Source of the DNA: JACKCR01 sp041390305
GTDB lineage: Bacteria > Eisenbacteria > RBG-16-71-46 > CAIMUX01
Length of the DNA stretch: 64,000 nt
Reading direction: 5' to 3'
NCBI GenBank assembly: GCA_041390305.1
Contig: JAWKQE010000007.1
Coordinates: forward strand, 124,001 to 188,000
Shown piece after piece: positions 33,399 through 46,309 of this stretch. Position 1 is the first letter of the stretch. Each line of letters begins with the position of its first letter. The notes under the pieces are model-generated. The model saw nothing but the letters and a program-made list of their open reading frames with translations, ran no database searches and had not been told where the DNA came from. Made by a program: the position numbers and the translations under genes.

Positions 33399-34880
33399 CT
33401 AGGCGACCACGGTCTCCTTGAAGTCGCTCCCGTCGTGCGAGTAGATCCGCTCCTTGCCGTCCACGTAGGTGTGGATGTGGACGGGGCGGCGCCAGACCTT
33501 GACCAGGTTTCCCATCGTGGCTCGGGCGTACCCGAGGTCGAGGTCGAGTCCCTGGTGGTCGTGCTCGAGGAGGAGCTCCCCGCGGTTCTCGTAGTTGCTC
33601 TCGACCACGTGAATGGTCGGCTGGCCGCCGTTGGTCAGGCTTCCCAGGAGCTGTGCCTTCACCATGTCGAACTCGCGGTCCGAGATCTCGCGGCGCCGCG
33701 TCCGCTCGTTGTAGCGGTGGACGAAGAGCTGCTGCTGGTTGCAGAACTCGGGCGTGAGGAAGGTGTCGAGGAACGTGATGTCGTTGTAGAGACGCCGGAC
33801 CTCGAAGATCTTCTCCCTGCCCTTGCCCGTGCCGATGTCCCAGTTCGCCTTCGTCTCGTAGTTCTCGCACTCGTCCCAGGCCGGACCGAACTGACCGCGG
33901 TTCCACCGGCGTTCGATGTCCCGGAAGAGTTCCAGGCCGACCTTGTAGGGGTTGAAGTTCCCGGGCGGCATCGAGAAGACACCGGCGCACTTCTCCGCGT
34001 AGTCCAGCACCTCGGACGCGTCGAGTGCGAACTCCGTCATGATCTTCGTGTGCCAGTAGCTCGCCCAGCCCTCGTTCATGATCTTCGTCTGCATCTGGGG
34101 GAGGAAGTAGTAGGACTCCTCCCGGATGATGTCGACGATGTCCTGCTGCCACCGCTCCAGGGGAGCGAAGTGGATCAGGAAGAGAAGGACGTCACGTTCG
34201 GGCCGTTCGGGGATCCGCCTGCGCTCGGCGCGCTCGCGCTCCAGACGCTGCCGTTCCTCCTCGAGCACGCTCGGAGGGTTGACGAACGGATCGAGGTACT
34301 CCTTGGCCCGGATCCGTCCCACCTGGATCGGCTCTTCCTCTTCGGGAGGGAGCGAGACCCGGTTCGACTTGTCGTCCAGGAAGACCCGGTTCGGATCGAT
34401 CAGGTTCTCGAGCGAGAGGACGGCGTCGATGAAGTCCTCCACCTTCTCCTGACCGAACCGGTCCATGTGACGTCGGACACGCGCGGCATGGGCCGCCATC
34501 GTGTCGATCATCTTCCGGTTCGTGTGCCCGAAGAAGATGTTGTTCTTGAAGAAGTCAGAGTGGCCGTAGACGTGGGCCATGACCAGCTTCTGGTCGACCA
34601 TCTCGTTCGACTCTTGCAGGTAGGCCACGGACGGATCGTTGTTGATCACGAGCTCGTAGATCTTGGAGAGCCCATAGGCATGGCTCTTCGAGAGGTGCTC
34701 GAACTCCATGCCGAACCGCCAGTGCGGGTAGCGGCTCGGGAACCCTCCGAAGGCCGCGACCTCGTTGATCTGCTCCCACGAGAGGAGCTCGAACACGACC
34801 TCGAAGAAGTCGAGCCCCTGTCCCACGGCATACGCCCGGATCTTGTCGCGCCAGGCGGTGAGCTCGGGAGTGAGCGACAT
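33399..34880 (-). CDS. spoVR: SpoVR family protein (YcgB-like)
   Basis: A 493-residue cytoplasmic protein matching the family end to end: FEVVFELLSWEQINEVAAFG, YPHWRFGMEFEHLSKSHAYG, MAHVYGHSDFFKNNIFF and MNEGWASYWHTKIMTEF. It is last in the order prkA-yeaH-like-spoVR, read from the right. The three are conserved together across bacteria and tied to stationary-phase or stress survival in Escherichia coli and spore formation in Bacillus. The precise biochemical role is not known. It starts 1 bp after the upstream gene ends, so it is in the operon. Confidence 0.95.
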   Translation of the reverse strand: MSLTPELTAWRDKIRAYAVGQGLDFFEVVFELLSWEQINEVAAFGGFPSRYPHWRFGMEFEHLSKSHAYGLSKIYELVINNDPSVAYLQESNEMVDQKLVMAHVYGHSDFFKNNIFFGHTNRKMIDTMAAHAARVRRHMDRFGQEKVEDFIDAVLSLENLIDPNRVFLDDKSNRVSLPPEEEEPIQVGRIRAKEYLDPFVNPPSVLEEERQRLERERAERRRIPERPERDVLLFLIHFAPLERWQQDIVDIIREESYYFLPQMQTKIMNEGWASYWHTKIMTEFALDASEVLDYAEKCAGVFSMPPGNFNPYKVGLELFRDIERRWNRGQFGPAWDECENYETKANWDIGTGKGREKIFEVRRLYNDITFLDTFLTPEFCNQQQLFVHRYNERTRRREISDREFDMVKAQLLGSLTNGGQPTIHVVESNYENRGELLLEHDHQGLDLDLGYARATMGNLVKVWRRPVHIHTYVDGKERIYSHDGSDFKETVVA

Positions 34881-34881
34881 C

Positions 34882-35988
<1,107 letters not shown>

Positions 35989-36010
35989 CGGCCATCCACC
36001 CCCGACCCAA

Positions 36011-38053
<2,043 letters not shown>

Positions 38054-38456
38054 GACGCTTTCTCCTCCGGCCAACCCCTCGGTGGACACGAACTGCCGGT
38101 TCGGCCCGAGTCGCGACACCGCGGCGGCGCCCGACCTCCCTGTCGGCTCCCGGTCGGATCCCGCGAGGATCCGTGAGCGGGGGAGTCCAGGCACCTAGAA
38201 ACGGAGCGGGGACCCGCTCCTACCTTGCACCTTATCGGCGGTCCCGTCCACGTTCTCGACCTCGCCCCACGCCGAACTTGGCCCCAAAACCGGACGGACA
38301 CGGAGCGGAGGCCGCACTCCGTCGACGCCCTCCCGAACATCCGAACCTTCGTTCCAATCCTCGGTACCGATGCGCCGGCGTTGCGTGCTAGCCTCGGAGA
38401 CCGGAAGCCGACCGACCGGTCAGACTTCATCCACTTCAGTGTGCGAGACGAGATCG
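38054..38456. other. Intergenic region between prkA and ruvB (divergent)
   Basis: 403 bp without a credible gene. A tight inverted repeat GGAGCGGG (38203-38210) / CCCGCTCC (38213-38220) lies mid-region and could be an operator or hairpin. No convincing -10/-35 pair was found for either gene by eye. Confidence 0.5.
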
Positions 38457-39560
38457 ATGGACGACCAACTACCACCCGTACCCCCACTTCCGGACGAGGG
38501 TCCCTGGAACGACCCGCTTCCGCTCGATATGGAGCGGCCGTGGGAGGAAGACCTCCGGCCGAAGGGGCTGGGTGAGTTCATCGGTCAGGTCCAACTCCGG
38601 GAGAACCTCCGGATCCTGATCCAGGCGGCCCGGATGAGGGAGGCCCCGCTCGAGCACATCCTCCTCACCGGTCCCCCCGGTCTCGGAAAGACGTCGATGG
38701 CCCGCCTCCTCGCGAACGAGATGGGCGTAGAGATCCGGCAGACGAGCGGCCCGGTGCTGGAGAAAGCGGGAGACCTCGCCGGACTCCTCACCTCACTCCC
38801 CCCGGGTGGCGTTCTCTTCGTCGACGAGATCCACAGGCTCAGCCGCACGATCGAGGAGTACCTCTATCCGGCGATGGAAGACTTCCGGCTCGACATCATG
38901 CTCGACCGTGGCCCGAGCGCGCGGAGCGTGCAGATCCGGCTCGAGCCGTTCACGCTCATCGGGGCGACGACGCGCGCCGGACTCCTGACGAGTCCGCTAC
39001 GTGCGCGCTTCGGGATGGTGGGGCGGGTCGACTTCTACTCGGCGGAGGACCTCTCCGCGATCGTCGCCCGATCGGCGGGGATCCTCGGAGTCCAGGTGGA
39101 GCGAACGGCGGTGGAAGAGATCGCACGCCGGAGTCGCGGGACGCCACGGATCGCGAACCGTCTCCTCCGGCGCGTACGTGACTACGCATTGGTCGAGGGC
39201 GATGGCCGCGTCACCGATGAACTCTGCCGGGCCGGGCTCGAACTGCTCGACGTCGACGAACGTGGGCTCGACGAGATGGACCGCAGGTTCCTCCGCGCCC
39301 TCGTCGCGACGTTCGACGGCGGCCCCGTCGGCATCTCGTCCCTCGGCGCAACGGTCGGCGAAGAGCCGGACACGTTGGAGGAGGTGCACGAGCCCTACCT
39401 CGTGCAGCAGGGGCTCATCCAGAGGACGCGACTCGGACGTGTCGCCACCCGTGCGACCTACGAAGTGCTCGGCCTCACGCCCCCGCCGGAGCGGGACCAG
39501 AGTCGCGACCGTGACCGTGATCGGGATCGCGGCGAACCGCAGCAGGAGTCGCTTCTCTGA
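38457..39560 (+). CDS. ruvB: Holliday junction branch migration helicase RuvB
   Basis: A 367-residue AAA+ motor of RuvAB. Walker A TGPPGLGKTSMA, Walker B VLFVDEIHRLS, sensor 1 LIGATTRAG, and the C-terminal winged helix (LQQ-like YLVQQGLIQRTRLGRVAT). The start at 38457 (MDDQLPPVPPLP) gives a Pro/acid-rich leader of about 35 residues before RPKGLGEFIGQ. The C-terminus carries an alternating Arg-Asp run (RDRDRDRDRG) not usual in the family. Followed by queA with a 4-bp overlap. Confidence 0.96.
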   Translation: MDDQLPPVPPLPDEGPWNDPLPLDMERPWEEDLRPKGLGEFIGQVQLRENLRILIQAARMREAPLEHILLTGPPGLGKTSMARLLANEMGVEIRQTSGPVLEKAGDLAGLLTSLPPGGVLFVDEIHRLSRTIEEYLYPAMEDFRLDIMLDRGPSARSVQIRLEPFTLIGATTRAGLLTSPLRARFGMVGRVDFYSAEDLSAIVARSAGILGVQVERTAVEEIARRSRGTPRIANRLLRRVRDYALVEGDGRVTDELCRAGLELLDVDERGLDEMDRRFLRALVATFDGGPVGISSLGATVGEEPDTLEEVHEPYLVQQGLIQRTRLGRVATRATYEVLGLTPPPERDQSRDRDRDRDRGEPQQESLL

Positions 39561-40597
39561 GCGGACACGGTTCTCCAGACTGGCTCGCGCCCTACGACTT
39601 CGAGCTCCCGGAAGACCGGATCGCACGGAAGCCGGCCGAGCCCCGCGGCACGAGCCGACTCCTCGTGCTCGGCCGCGCGTCGGGCGCGCGGGAGCACACC
39701 GAGTTTCCGAAGCTCGGCGACTTCCTCGAGCCCGGTGATCTCCTCGTCGTGAACGAGACGCGCGTTCTGAGAGCCCGGCTCCGGGCGGAGCTCGAACGCA
39801 CGGGACGGGCCGTCGAGATCGTGCTCTCTCATCCCGACGGCGAGGATTGGATCGCGCTCCTCGGGCCGAGTCGACGGACCCGCGAGGGAGACCGCCTCGT
39901 TCTCCGCGAAGGTGAGGGGGCGTTCGAGCTCGTGGGACGAGACGAAGGCCCACTCTTCCGTCTGCGCGCCACGGGCGACGTGCTCGCGATGATGGAACAG
40001 TCGGGACATCTTCCCCTGCCTCCGTACCTGGGCCGAGAGGACGGGCCGGAGGATCGCGAGTGGTACCAGACGGTGTTCGCGCGCACCCCCGGCGCCGTGG
40101 CCGCGCCGACCGCGGGCCTCCACTTCACGCGTCCGCAACTGGACGAACTCGCGGCCGGGGGAATCACGTCCGCGGCCGTGGTGCTCCATGTCGGGCCCGG
40201 GACGTTTCTTCCTGTCCGTGCCGAGCGGGAGGACGCGCACCGCGTGCTGCCGGAGCGATACGAAGTCTCGCGGGAAGCTGCGGAGGCGATGCGGAGGGTC
40301 CGGGCGTCGGGTGGTCGGATCATCGCTGTGGGAACCACCGTCGCACGGACACTCGAAACGTGGGCGTCGGTGTCCGGTGGTGACGCCTCGTCTGGCTGGA
40401 CCGACCTCACGGTGCTTCCGGGGCATACCTTTCAGGGATTCGATGGACTGATCACGAACTTCCACCTTCCGCGCTCGAGCCTCCTCCTCCTCGTGTCCGC
40501 GTTCGCGGGCCGGGACAACGCTCTCGCGGCCTACAGGGAAGCGGTGGAGTTCGGGTATCGGTTCTACAGCTATGGGGACGCGATGCTGATCGTGTGA
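39557..40597 (+). CDS. queA: S-adenosylmethionine:tRNA ribosyltransferase-isomerase, apparent CTG start
   Basis: Transfers and isomerises the ribose of SAM onto preQ1-tRNA in queuosine synthesis. The family N-terminus is present as APYDFELPEDRIARKPAEPR, then FLEPGDLLVVNETRVLRARL, VAAPTAGLHFT and TVLPGHTFQGFDGLITNFHL. This frame has no ATG, GTG or TTG between its last upstream stop (39518-39520) and that N-terminus. The only near-cognate codon is CTG at 39557, overlapping the ruvB stop (CTGA) with AGGAG at 39544-39548, 8 bp away. The first strong internal start (39665) would delete the conserved N-terminus. Upstream of tgt, the next enzyme type in the pathway. Confidence 0.93.
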   Translation: MSGHGSPDWLAPYDFELPEDRIARKPAEPRGTSRLLVLGRASGAREHTEFPKLGDFLEPGDLLVVNETRVLRARLRAELERTGRAVEIVLSHPDGEDWIALLGPSRRTREGDRLVLREGEGAFELVGRDEGPLFRLRATGDVLAMMEQSGHLPLPPYLGREDGPEDREWYQTVFARTPGAVAAPTAGLHFTRPQLDELAAGGITSAAVVLHVGPGTFLPVRAEREDAHRVLPERYEVSREAAEAMRRVRASGGRIIAVGTTVARTLETWASVSGGDASSGWTDLTVLPGHTFQGFDGLITNFHLPRSSLLLLVSAFAGRDNALAAYREAVEFGYRFYSYGDAMLIV

Positions 40598-40726
40598 GAC
40601 CATGGCGAGCCGTGTGGGGTCCGCGCGGCCTCACGGCGGATCGTGTGGAACGACGCGCTCCTTTGGATGGGCCCGGTAGATTCGGCGAAGCGTAGTTTGG
40701 AGACGGGCGGACCGGTGACGGAATCG

Positions 40727-41887
40727 ATGAACACAGGACGGACCACGGAGAGCACAGGGACGCCGGAGTTCGGCTACGAACTCCTCGCCAGCTCGGGACG
40801 TGCGCGCAGAGGACGCGTGCGCACGCCGCACGGCACGTTCGAGACACCGGCCTTCATGCCCGTCGGAACGCAAGGGACGGTGAAGACGCTCACGTCCGAA
40901 GAGGTCGCCGGTACGGGGTCCGGGATCCTGCTCGGCAACACCTACCACCTCTATCTCCGTCCCGGACACGAGACCGTCGCGCGACTCGGTGGTCTCCATC
41001 GCTTCATGTCGTGGCCACGCCCGATTCTCACCGACTCGGGTGGATACCAGGTCTTCAGCCTGGCCCGGCTCACGCGGATGGAGGAGGACGGCGTCGTCTT
41101 CCAGTCCCATCTGGATGGATCGCGCCATCACCTCGGCCCCGAACTCTCCATCCGGATCCAGATCGCGCTCGGGTCGGACATCGTGATGGCGTTCGACACG
41201 ATGACGCCCTACCCGTCGGACCGGGACAGGGCGCGCGAAGATCTCGAACGGACCACGCGCTGGGCGGAGGTGTGTCGACGCGTCTGGCAGGACGAAGGTA
41301 ACCCCGGGTCCGCGCTCTTCGGGATCGTGCAGGGCGGAACGTACGACGACCTCCGTGCGGAGTCGGCCGAGCAGCTGGTGGCCCTGGGGCTGCCGGGCTA
41401 TGCGGTCGGCGGGCTCTCGGTGGGGGAGCCGATGGAAGAGTGCTACCGGGTGCTCGAGGGAGTGGTGCCGCTCCTGCCCGAGGACCGTCCCCGCTACCTC
41501 ATGGGCGTCGGGCGCCCGGAGGACATCATCGAGGCGGTCGATCGTGGGATCGACATGTTCGACTGCGTGCTCCCGACCCGCAACGCCCGGAAGGGGACGG
41601 TGTTCACGAGCCGTGGGAAGCTCGTGATCAAGAACCGGCCCTACGCCGAAGACCTCCGTCCCCTCGACCCGGACTGCGCGTGTCCGGTCTGCCGGACCTA
41701 CTCGAGGGCCTACATCCGGCACCTCTTCCAGGCCCGGGAGTTCCTGGCCCTCAAGCTGGCCAGTCTCCACAGCCTGAGCTACTATCAGCGGCTGATGCAG
41801 GACATCCGGGCCGCGATCGCCGAGGGACGGTGGTCCCAGTTTCGGGACGAGACCCTCGCCCGGCTCGGAACGGGTTGGAAGGATTGA
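40727..41887 (+). CDS. tgt: tRNA-guanine transglycosylase
   Basis: Exchanges guanine 34 for preQ1 in GUN-anticodon tRNAs, about 386 residues. Conserved: TPAFMPVGTQGTVK, LTDSGGYQVFSLA (general-base Asp), GIVQGGTYDDLR, MFDCVLPTRNARKG (nucleophile Asp) and the zinc site CACPVCRTYSRAYIRHLF. ATG 40727 is used; in-frame GTG at 40715 with GGAG further upstream is an alternative. queA-tgt-yajC is a common order. Confidence 0.96.
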   Translation: MNTGRTTESTGTPEFGYELLASSGRARRGRVRTPHGTFETPAFMPVGTQGTVKTLTSEEVAGTGSGILLGNTYHLYLRPGHETVARLGGLHRFMSWPRPILTDSGGYQVFSLARLTRMEEDGVVFQSHLDGSRHHLGPELSIRIQIALGSDIVMAFDTMTPYPSDRDRAREDLERTTRWAEVCRRVWQDEGNPGSALFGIVQGGTYDDLRAESAEQLVALGLPGYAVGGLSVGEPMEECYRVLEGVVPLLPEDRPRYLMGVGRPEDIIEAVDRGIDMFDCVLPTRNARKGTVFTSRGKLVIKNRPYAEDLRPLDPDCACPVCRTYSRAYIRHLFQAREFLALKLASLHSLSYYQRLMQDIRAAIAEGRWSQFRDETLARLGTGWKD

Positions 41888-41907
41888 CGAGGAGACAGGG
41901 AGGTCTG

Positions 41908-42309
41908 ATGTTCGAGCGACGCGATTCTTCGCGAGGTGCATGGGTGCGGAGCGGTTCCAAGGCAGTGGCCGGGGCCGCGGCGTCCGCCGTGCTTCTCCTC
42001 CACCTCAGTGCCGGGAGTGCTCTCGCCCAGAGCCCCGCACCGGGCAATCCGTTCTACATCCAGATGCTTCCGCTCGTTCTCGTCATCATCATCTTCTACT
42101 TCCTCATCCTCCGGCCGCAGCAGAAGCGACAGAAGACGCTGCAGAAGATGATCGAAGGGCTCAAGAAGGGCGATCGGGTCCTGACCGCGGGCGGTCTCTA
42201 CGGAATCGTGTTCGCGATGAAGGAGGACACGGTGATCCTCGAGGTCGGCAGGGACGTACGGGCCGAGTTCGCGAAGTCGGCGATCACCGCCGTCGTTCCC
42301 GCGGAGTAG
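41908..42309 (+). CDS. yajC: Preprotein translocase subunit YajC
   Basis: A 133-residue single-pass membrane protein of the SecDF-YajC complex. An N-terminal hydrophobic region precedes the helix MLPLVLVIIIFYFLILRPQQ, then KRQKTLQKMIEGLKKGDRVL and TAGGLYGIVFAMKEDTVILE. GGGAGG lies 5 bp before the ATG. Longer at the N-terminus than usual: an Arg/Ser-rich stretch and an extra hydrophobic segment (residues 19-41). The usual secD-secF neighbours are absent; fmt follows. Confidence 0.94.
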   Translation: MFERRDSSRGAWVRSGSKAVAGAAASAVLLLHLSAGSALAQSPAPGNPFYIQMLPLVLVIIIFYFLILRPQQKRQKTLQKMIEGLKKGDRVLTAGGLYGIVFAMKEDTVILEVGRDVRAEFAKSAITAVVPAE

Positions 42310-42359
42310 ACGAGCCCGCCCTCTCCTGAGACGTCGGCCCGGCCGTGAGCGAGGCAGTC

Positions 42360-43292
42360 ATGCGCGTACTCTTCTTTGGAACTCCCGACTTCGCCCGCGT
42401 GGTCCTCTCGCACCTCGTGGACAGCCCGCATGAGGTGGTCGGTTGCGTGTCGCAGCCGCCGAGGCCGAGTGGTCGTGGGCTCAAACTGGTGGATCCTCCT
42501 GCGGCCCGCCTTGCCATGGATGCTGTGATCCCGGTCTTCCAACCGGAGAAGCTGCACAGTGCGGGTTCGCTGGAGCGGTTTCGGGAGCTGAAGGCGGACC
42601 TCTTCGTGACCGCCGCGTTCGGGCGGCTTCTGAGACCGTCCATTCTCGGTATGCCTCCGCGCGGATGTTGGAACGTGCACACGAGCCTCCTGCCGCGTCA
42701 TCGCGGCGCGTCGCCCGCCACGTCCGCGCTCCTAGCCGGCGATCTCTGGACGGGCGTCTCGATCTTCGAACTCGACGAGGGAATGGACACGGGGCCTCTC
42801 CTCGCGCAGGCGATGATCCCGATCGGTCCTCAGGAGACGGCGGGAGAACTGACCGAGCGGCTCGCGGATCTCGGCGGACGGACGCTCGTCGACACGATCA
42901 CGCGCGAAGCCGAGAGCCCGCTGCCTCGGCGGCCGCAGCTGGACGAACTCGCCACCTACGCCAGGTTGCTCAGCAAGGACGACGGACACGTGGCCTGGAA
43001 CCGGCCGTCGCTCCAGGTCGATCGTCAGATCCGCGCGGTGACGCCGTGGCCGGGTGCGTTCACGTTCCTGGATGGGAAGCGCGTGCGGATCCATCGGGCG
43101 ACTCCGCTCCACGAGATGGTGGAGCCGAGCGAGCCCGGCACCGTCGTCGGCGTCGGCAACGCGATCGACGTCGCGTGTGGGCAGGGAGCGATCCGCTTGT
43201 TCGAACTCCAGACCGAAGGCAAGACCCGGCAGTCGGCGGAGGAGTGGGCGCGTGGCGCACGGCTCGCGACTGGAGTGAGATTCGATGGCTGA
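42360..43292 (+). CDS. fmt: Methionyl-tRNA formyltransferase
   Basis: Formylates initiator Met-tRNA, 310 residues. N-terminal MRVLFFGTPDFA, the catalytic loop WNVHTSLLPRHRGASP (Asn and His of the N-H-D set), ELDEGMDTGPLL (Asp) and C-terminal OB-like domain from about 205 (VTPWPGAFTFLDGKRVRI). ATG 42360 is preferred over GTG 42345 because it matches the family start. It overlaps rsmB by 8 bp. Confidence 0.95.
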   Translation: MRVLFFGTPDFARVVLSHLVDSPHEVVGCVSQPPRPSGRGLKLVDPPAARLAMDAVIPVFQPEKLHSAGSLERFRELKADLFVTAAFGRLLRPSILGMPPRGCWNVHTSLLPRHRGASPATSALLAGDLWTGVSIFELDEGMDTGPLLAQAMIPIGPQETAGELTERLADLGGRTLVDTITREAESPLPRRPQLDELATYARLLSKDDGHVAWNRPSLQVDRQIRAVTPWPGAFTFLDGKRVRIHRATPLHEMVEPSEPGTVVGVGNAIDVACGQGAIRLFELQTEGKTRQSAEEWARGARLATGVRFDG

Positions 43293-44654
43293 TCCGGTGC
43301 GCGACGCGTGCGTGCGCCTCCTCCTCGACGTCGAGAAAGAGATCCCACTCTCCGGCCCGCTCGAGGTCGCGCAGGCACGACTCGAACCGGCCGCACGGGC
43401 CCGGCTCCGCTCGCTCCTCACGGAGACGATCCGGCATCGGGCCCGGATCGACTACGTGGTGAGCGCGTTCCTCTCGAAGGGGTCGATCGCGTCCCTCCAT
43501 CCACCGATCCGTCAGATTCTCCGCGCCGCGGGAACGGAACACCTGGTCCTCCAGTCGACGTCGCCGCATGCGCTCGTCAACAGCTGGGTCGAGATCGCGA
43601 GACGGTACGGTCACAAGGGAACGACCGGGCTCGTCAACGCGATCCTGCGTCGTCTCACGCGCGAGGGTGCCGCACGTTGGGCGGCGGTCGAATCTGCCGA
43701 GGTCGGCGGCAAGGGGAAGCCGTTCCGATCGCTCACGGCGCATTGGTCGGTTCTCTACTCCCATCCGGACTGGCTCGTCGACCGGTGGATCCGGACCTGG
43801 GGGGAGAACCGTACCCGGGCGATCCTGGAGTGGAATCAGAAGACGCCCGATTACTGGCTCCGTCTCGCCCCTGGTGTGGAACCGGGCTCGAACGCCCTGC
43901 CGGAAGGACACGAAGTCGGTTGGGTTCCGGGAGCCGTGCGCGTCGCGGCCGGATCCCGTCCGTATGAGGAGACCGCGTTCGGACAAGGCGACTACACGGT
44001 TCAGGACGGAGCGGGATCGTCGTCGGGCTCCTCGCACCCGATCCGTCCGGCCTCGTGCTCGACCTCTGCGCGGCTCCCGGGACCAAGACGGGGCACCTCC
44101 TCGAGCGGGGAGGGGAGCGGATCCACGTGCTCGCGGCGGATCGGTCGCCGGGGCGACCGAGGCGGATGCGTCGCGGACTGGAGCGACTCGGCCGCGCCGA
44201 GCAGGTGCATCTCGTCGCGTGCGACGGGCGCGTGCCCGCCTGGCCCGGAGGCGTGACCGGATCGCCCCTCGGTGATGGACAGTTTTCGGGAGCGCTGGTC
44301 GACGCTCCGTGTACGAACCTGGGCGTCGTGCGCCGCAGGCCGGACGTTCGCTGGCGGGTCACGGAGGACGAGGTGGAGAGGCTCCGCGCCGTCCAGGCCG
44401 CGCTCCTGGACGCGGCGGCGGCCGGGGTCGCTCCCGGTGGGTGGCTCGTCTATAGTGTCTGCACGATCGACCCGACGGAAACTCTGGAGCAGCGTGCGGC
44501 GTTCCTCACTCGGAACCCGGGCTTTCGTCCCGTGCCGCTGCCGGACTGGATTCCCGACGGAGCGCGGGCCGCGGAGGGGGAGATGCTCCTCCTGCCCGGC
44601 GAGTTCGAGACCGACGGAGGCTATGCGTTCGTGATGCGAAAGGATGCGCGTTGA
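43285..44654 (+). CDS. rsmB: 16S rRNA (cytosine-967-C5)-methyltransferase, frameshifted
   Basis: The NusB-like N-terminal domain (about residues 1-130) and the linker are in one frame. The SAM-binding core VLDLCAAPGTKTGHLL, ALVDAPCTNLGVVRRRPD and YSVCTIDPTE (catalytic Cys) lie in another frame up to 44654. The frames join if one G is restored in the GGG at 44013-44015, giving VQDGAG-IVVGLLAPDPS where homologues are continuous. As written, the first frame would run to 44256. A one-base deletion, by mutation or homopolymer sequencing error, is the simplest reading. Sits between fmt and a PASTA gene as usual. Confidence 0.9.
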
Positions 44655-45526
44655 GCGAAGCCACTCCGGCTGCGCGGCGTCGCGTGGGCCTCGGCGGAGG
44701 CTCAGGTAGTAAGGGCGACGGCTCCTCCCGCTCCCGTTGGGGCAAGCGCGGCCTGCGTTTGCTCTGGTGGGGAACGGAGATCGCCATCGGCGTGATCCTG
44801 GGGCTCGGCATCTTCGACAAGATCGTGATGCCGAAGGTCGTGCGGAAGGGTGCGGATGTCGTCGTTCCCGATGTCGCGTCGCAGCCCCTTCCCGAGGCGA
44901 TCGCGGTTCTGGAAGGCGCCGAGCTCGTTCCGGTCGTCTCGGATGGGAAGTTCAGCCCCGTGGTTCCGGGCGGGATGGTTCTCAGCGCGACCCCGGCGGG
45001 GGGCATCCAGGTGAAGAAGGGAAGGCAGGTCTTCCTCGTCCCGAGCCTCGGCATCGAGAGTCGGGCCGTTCCCGAACTCGCGGGTACGACGCTTCGGATC
45101 GCCCAGACGAAACTCCGCTCGTTGGGGCTCGACGTAGGAGAGATCCGTTACGCGGCCGTGGGCGATGCGGCGGATGGCGAAGTGCTCGCGACGTCGCCGG
45201 GGCCAGGTGCGCTGGCCCCGTCCGACGGCAAGGTCCAGATTCTCATGAGTCGGCTCAAGGCGGACGTGCCGCTTCGGATGCCCGAGCTGACGGGGCGCCC
45301 CGGAATCGAGACCGCTGCCTGGCTCGAGAGCTGCGGGTTCTCGGTGGAGATGCGGGAGACGAGCTTCCCGGGAGAGGCCGGTGCGATCATTTCACAGGAG
45401 CCGCTCTCCGGCTCCGCGGTCTATCCGGGGACGACGCTGATCCTCGAGGTCGCTCGTGAAGTCGAGGAGACCGATGAAGAGGGGTTGGGCTGGCGGGAGC
45501 GGCTCAAGCGCCGGTTCGGACGGTAG
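44651..45526 (+). CDS. PASTA domain membrane protein
   Basis: A 291-residue protein: basic, Gly/Ser-rich cytoplasmic leader, one membrane helix (about 36-56) and three PASTA repeats outside (about 70-132, 135-206 and 210-278; for example VVPDVASQPLPEAIAVLEGA and RMPELTGRPGIETAAWLESC). PASTA repeats bind peptidoglycan or muropeptides. No kinase or transpeptidase domain is attached. TTG start at 44651 overlaps the rsmB stop. The rsmB-PASTA-rpe order recurs in several phyla. Confidence 0.88.
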   Translation: MSEATPAARRRVGLGGGSGSKGDGSSRSRWGKRGLRLLWWGTEIAIGVILGLGIFDKIVMPKVVRKGADVVVPDVASQPLPEAIAVLEGAELVPVVSDGKFSPVVPGGMVLSATPAGGIQVKKGRQVFLVPSLGIESRAVPELAGTTLRIAQTKLRSLGLDVGEIRYAAVGDAADGEVLATSPGPGALAPSDGKVQILMSRLKADVPLRMPELTGRPGIETAAWLESCGFSVEMRETSFPGEAGAIISQEPLSGSAVYPGTTLILEVAREVEETDEEGLGWRERLKRRFGR

Positions 45527-45601
45527 AGGGTGCGCCGATAGCGGGCTTGGGTCGGTCGCGGGTTCTGTCGCCGGTCCAGCGAGGAGAAGGGATCAAAGGG
45601 A

Positions 45602-46309
45602 ATGGCGAACGGGCGTGAAGCGCTACGGGAACTGGGCGCGATCGGGCGGGCGCTGCCTTCGATCCTCTCCGCGGACTTCGCGGATCTGGGCGGAGCGGTC
45701 GATCCCCTTCTCCGCGCGGGATGCGAGATCCTCCACGTCGACGTGATGGACGCCCACTTCGTACCCAACCTCACGCTCGGCCCACCCATCGTGAAGTCGC
45801 TCCGCAGACGTGTTCCCGGCGTGTTCCTCGATACGCACCTCATGGTGACCTCTCCGCTCGAGTATCTCGAGCGGTTCGCGCATGCCGGCTCCGACCTCTG
45901 CACGGTACATGTCGAAGTCGGACTCTCTCCCGAGACGGCGAAGGCCGAGGCGGACCGCGTCGGGATCGGGCTCGGCGCCGCGATCAAGCCGGGGACGCCG
46001 CTCGAAGATTCCGTGAGACGCTGGGCCCCGTTCGTGGACCTCATCCTCATCATGAGCGTCGAGCCCGGATTCGGCGGGCAGTCGTTCATGCCCTCCGCCC
46101 TGGACCGTCTGCGCCGGACCCGGGAGATCTGTACGGAGCTGGGGGTCGCCCCGATCCTCGAGGTGGACGGCGGGATCGACGCCGTGACCGGCCCGCAGGT
46201 GGTGCAGGCGGGAGCCCAGTGGCTCGTCGCCGGGAGCGCGATCTTTGGGGCTCCGAGTCCGGTCGATGCCTATCGTGCGATCGACGGGGCCGCCCGCCAA
46301 TCCCTGTGA
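45602..46309 (+). CDS. rpe: Ribulose-phosphate 3-epimerase
   Basis: A 235-residue TIM-barrel enzyme of the pentose phosphate pathway. Family landmarks: LPSILSADFADLGG, ILHVDVMDAHFVPNLTLGPP (metal ligands His and Asp), FLDTHLMVTSPLEYLERFA, LIMSVEPGFGGQSFMPSALD and ILEVDGGIDAVT. ATG 45602 with AAGGG upstream. End of the fmt-rsmB-PASTA-rpe run. Confidence 0.96.
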   Translation: MANGREALRELGAIGRALPSILSADFADLGGAVDPLLRAGCEILHVDVMDAHFVPNLTLGPPIVKSLRRRVPGVFLDTHLMVTSPLEYLERFAHAGSDLCTVHVEVGLSPETAKAEADRVGIGLGAAIKPGTPLEDSVRRWAPFVDLILIMSVEPGFGGQSFMPSALDRLRRTREICTELGVAPILEVDGGIDAVTGPQVVQAGAQWLVAGSAIFGAPSPVDAYRAIDGAARQSL

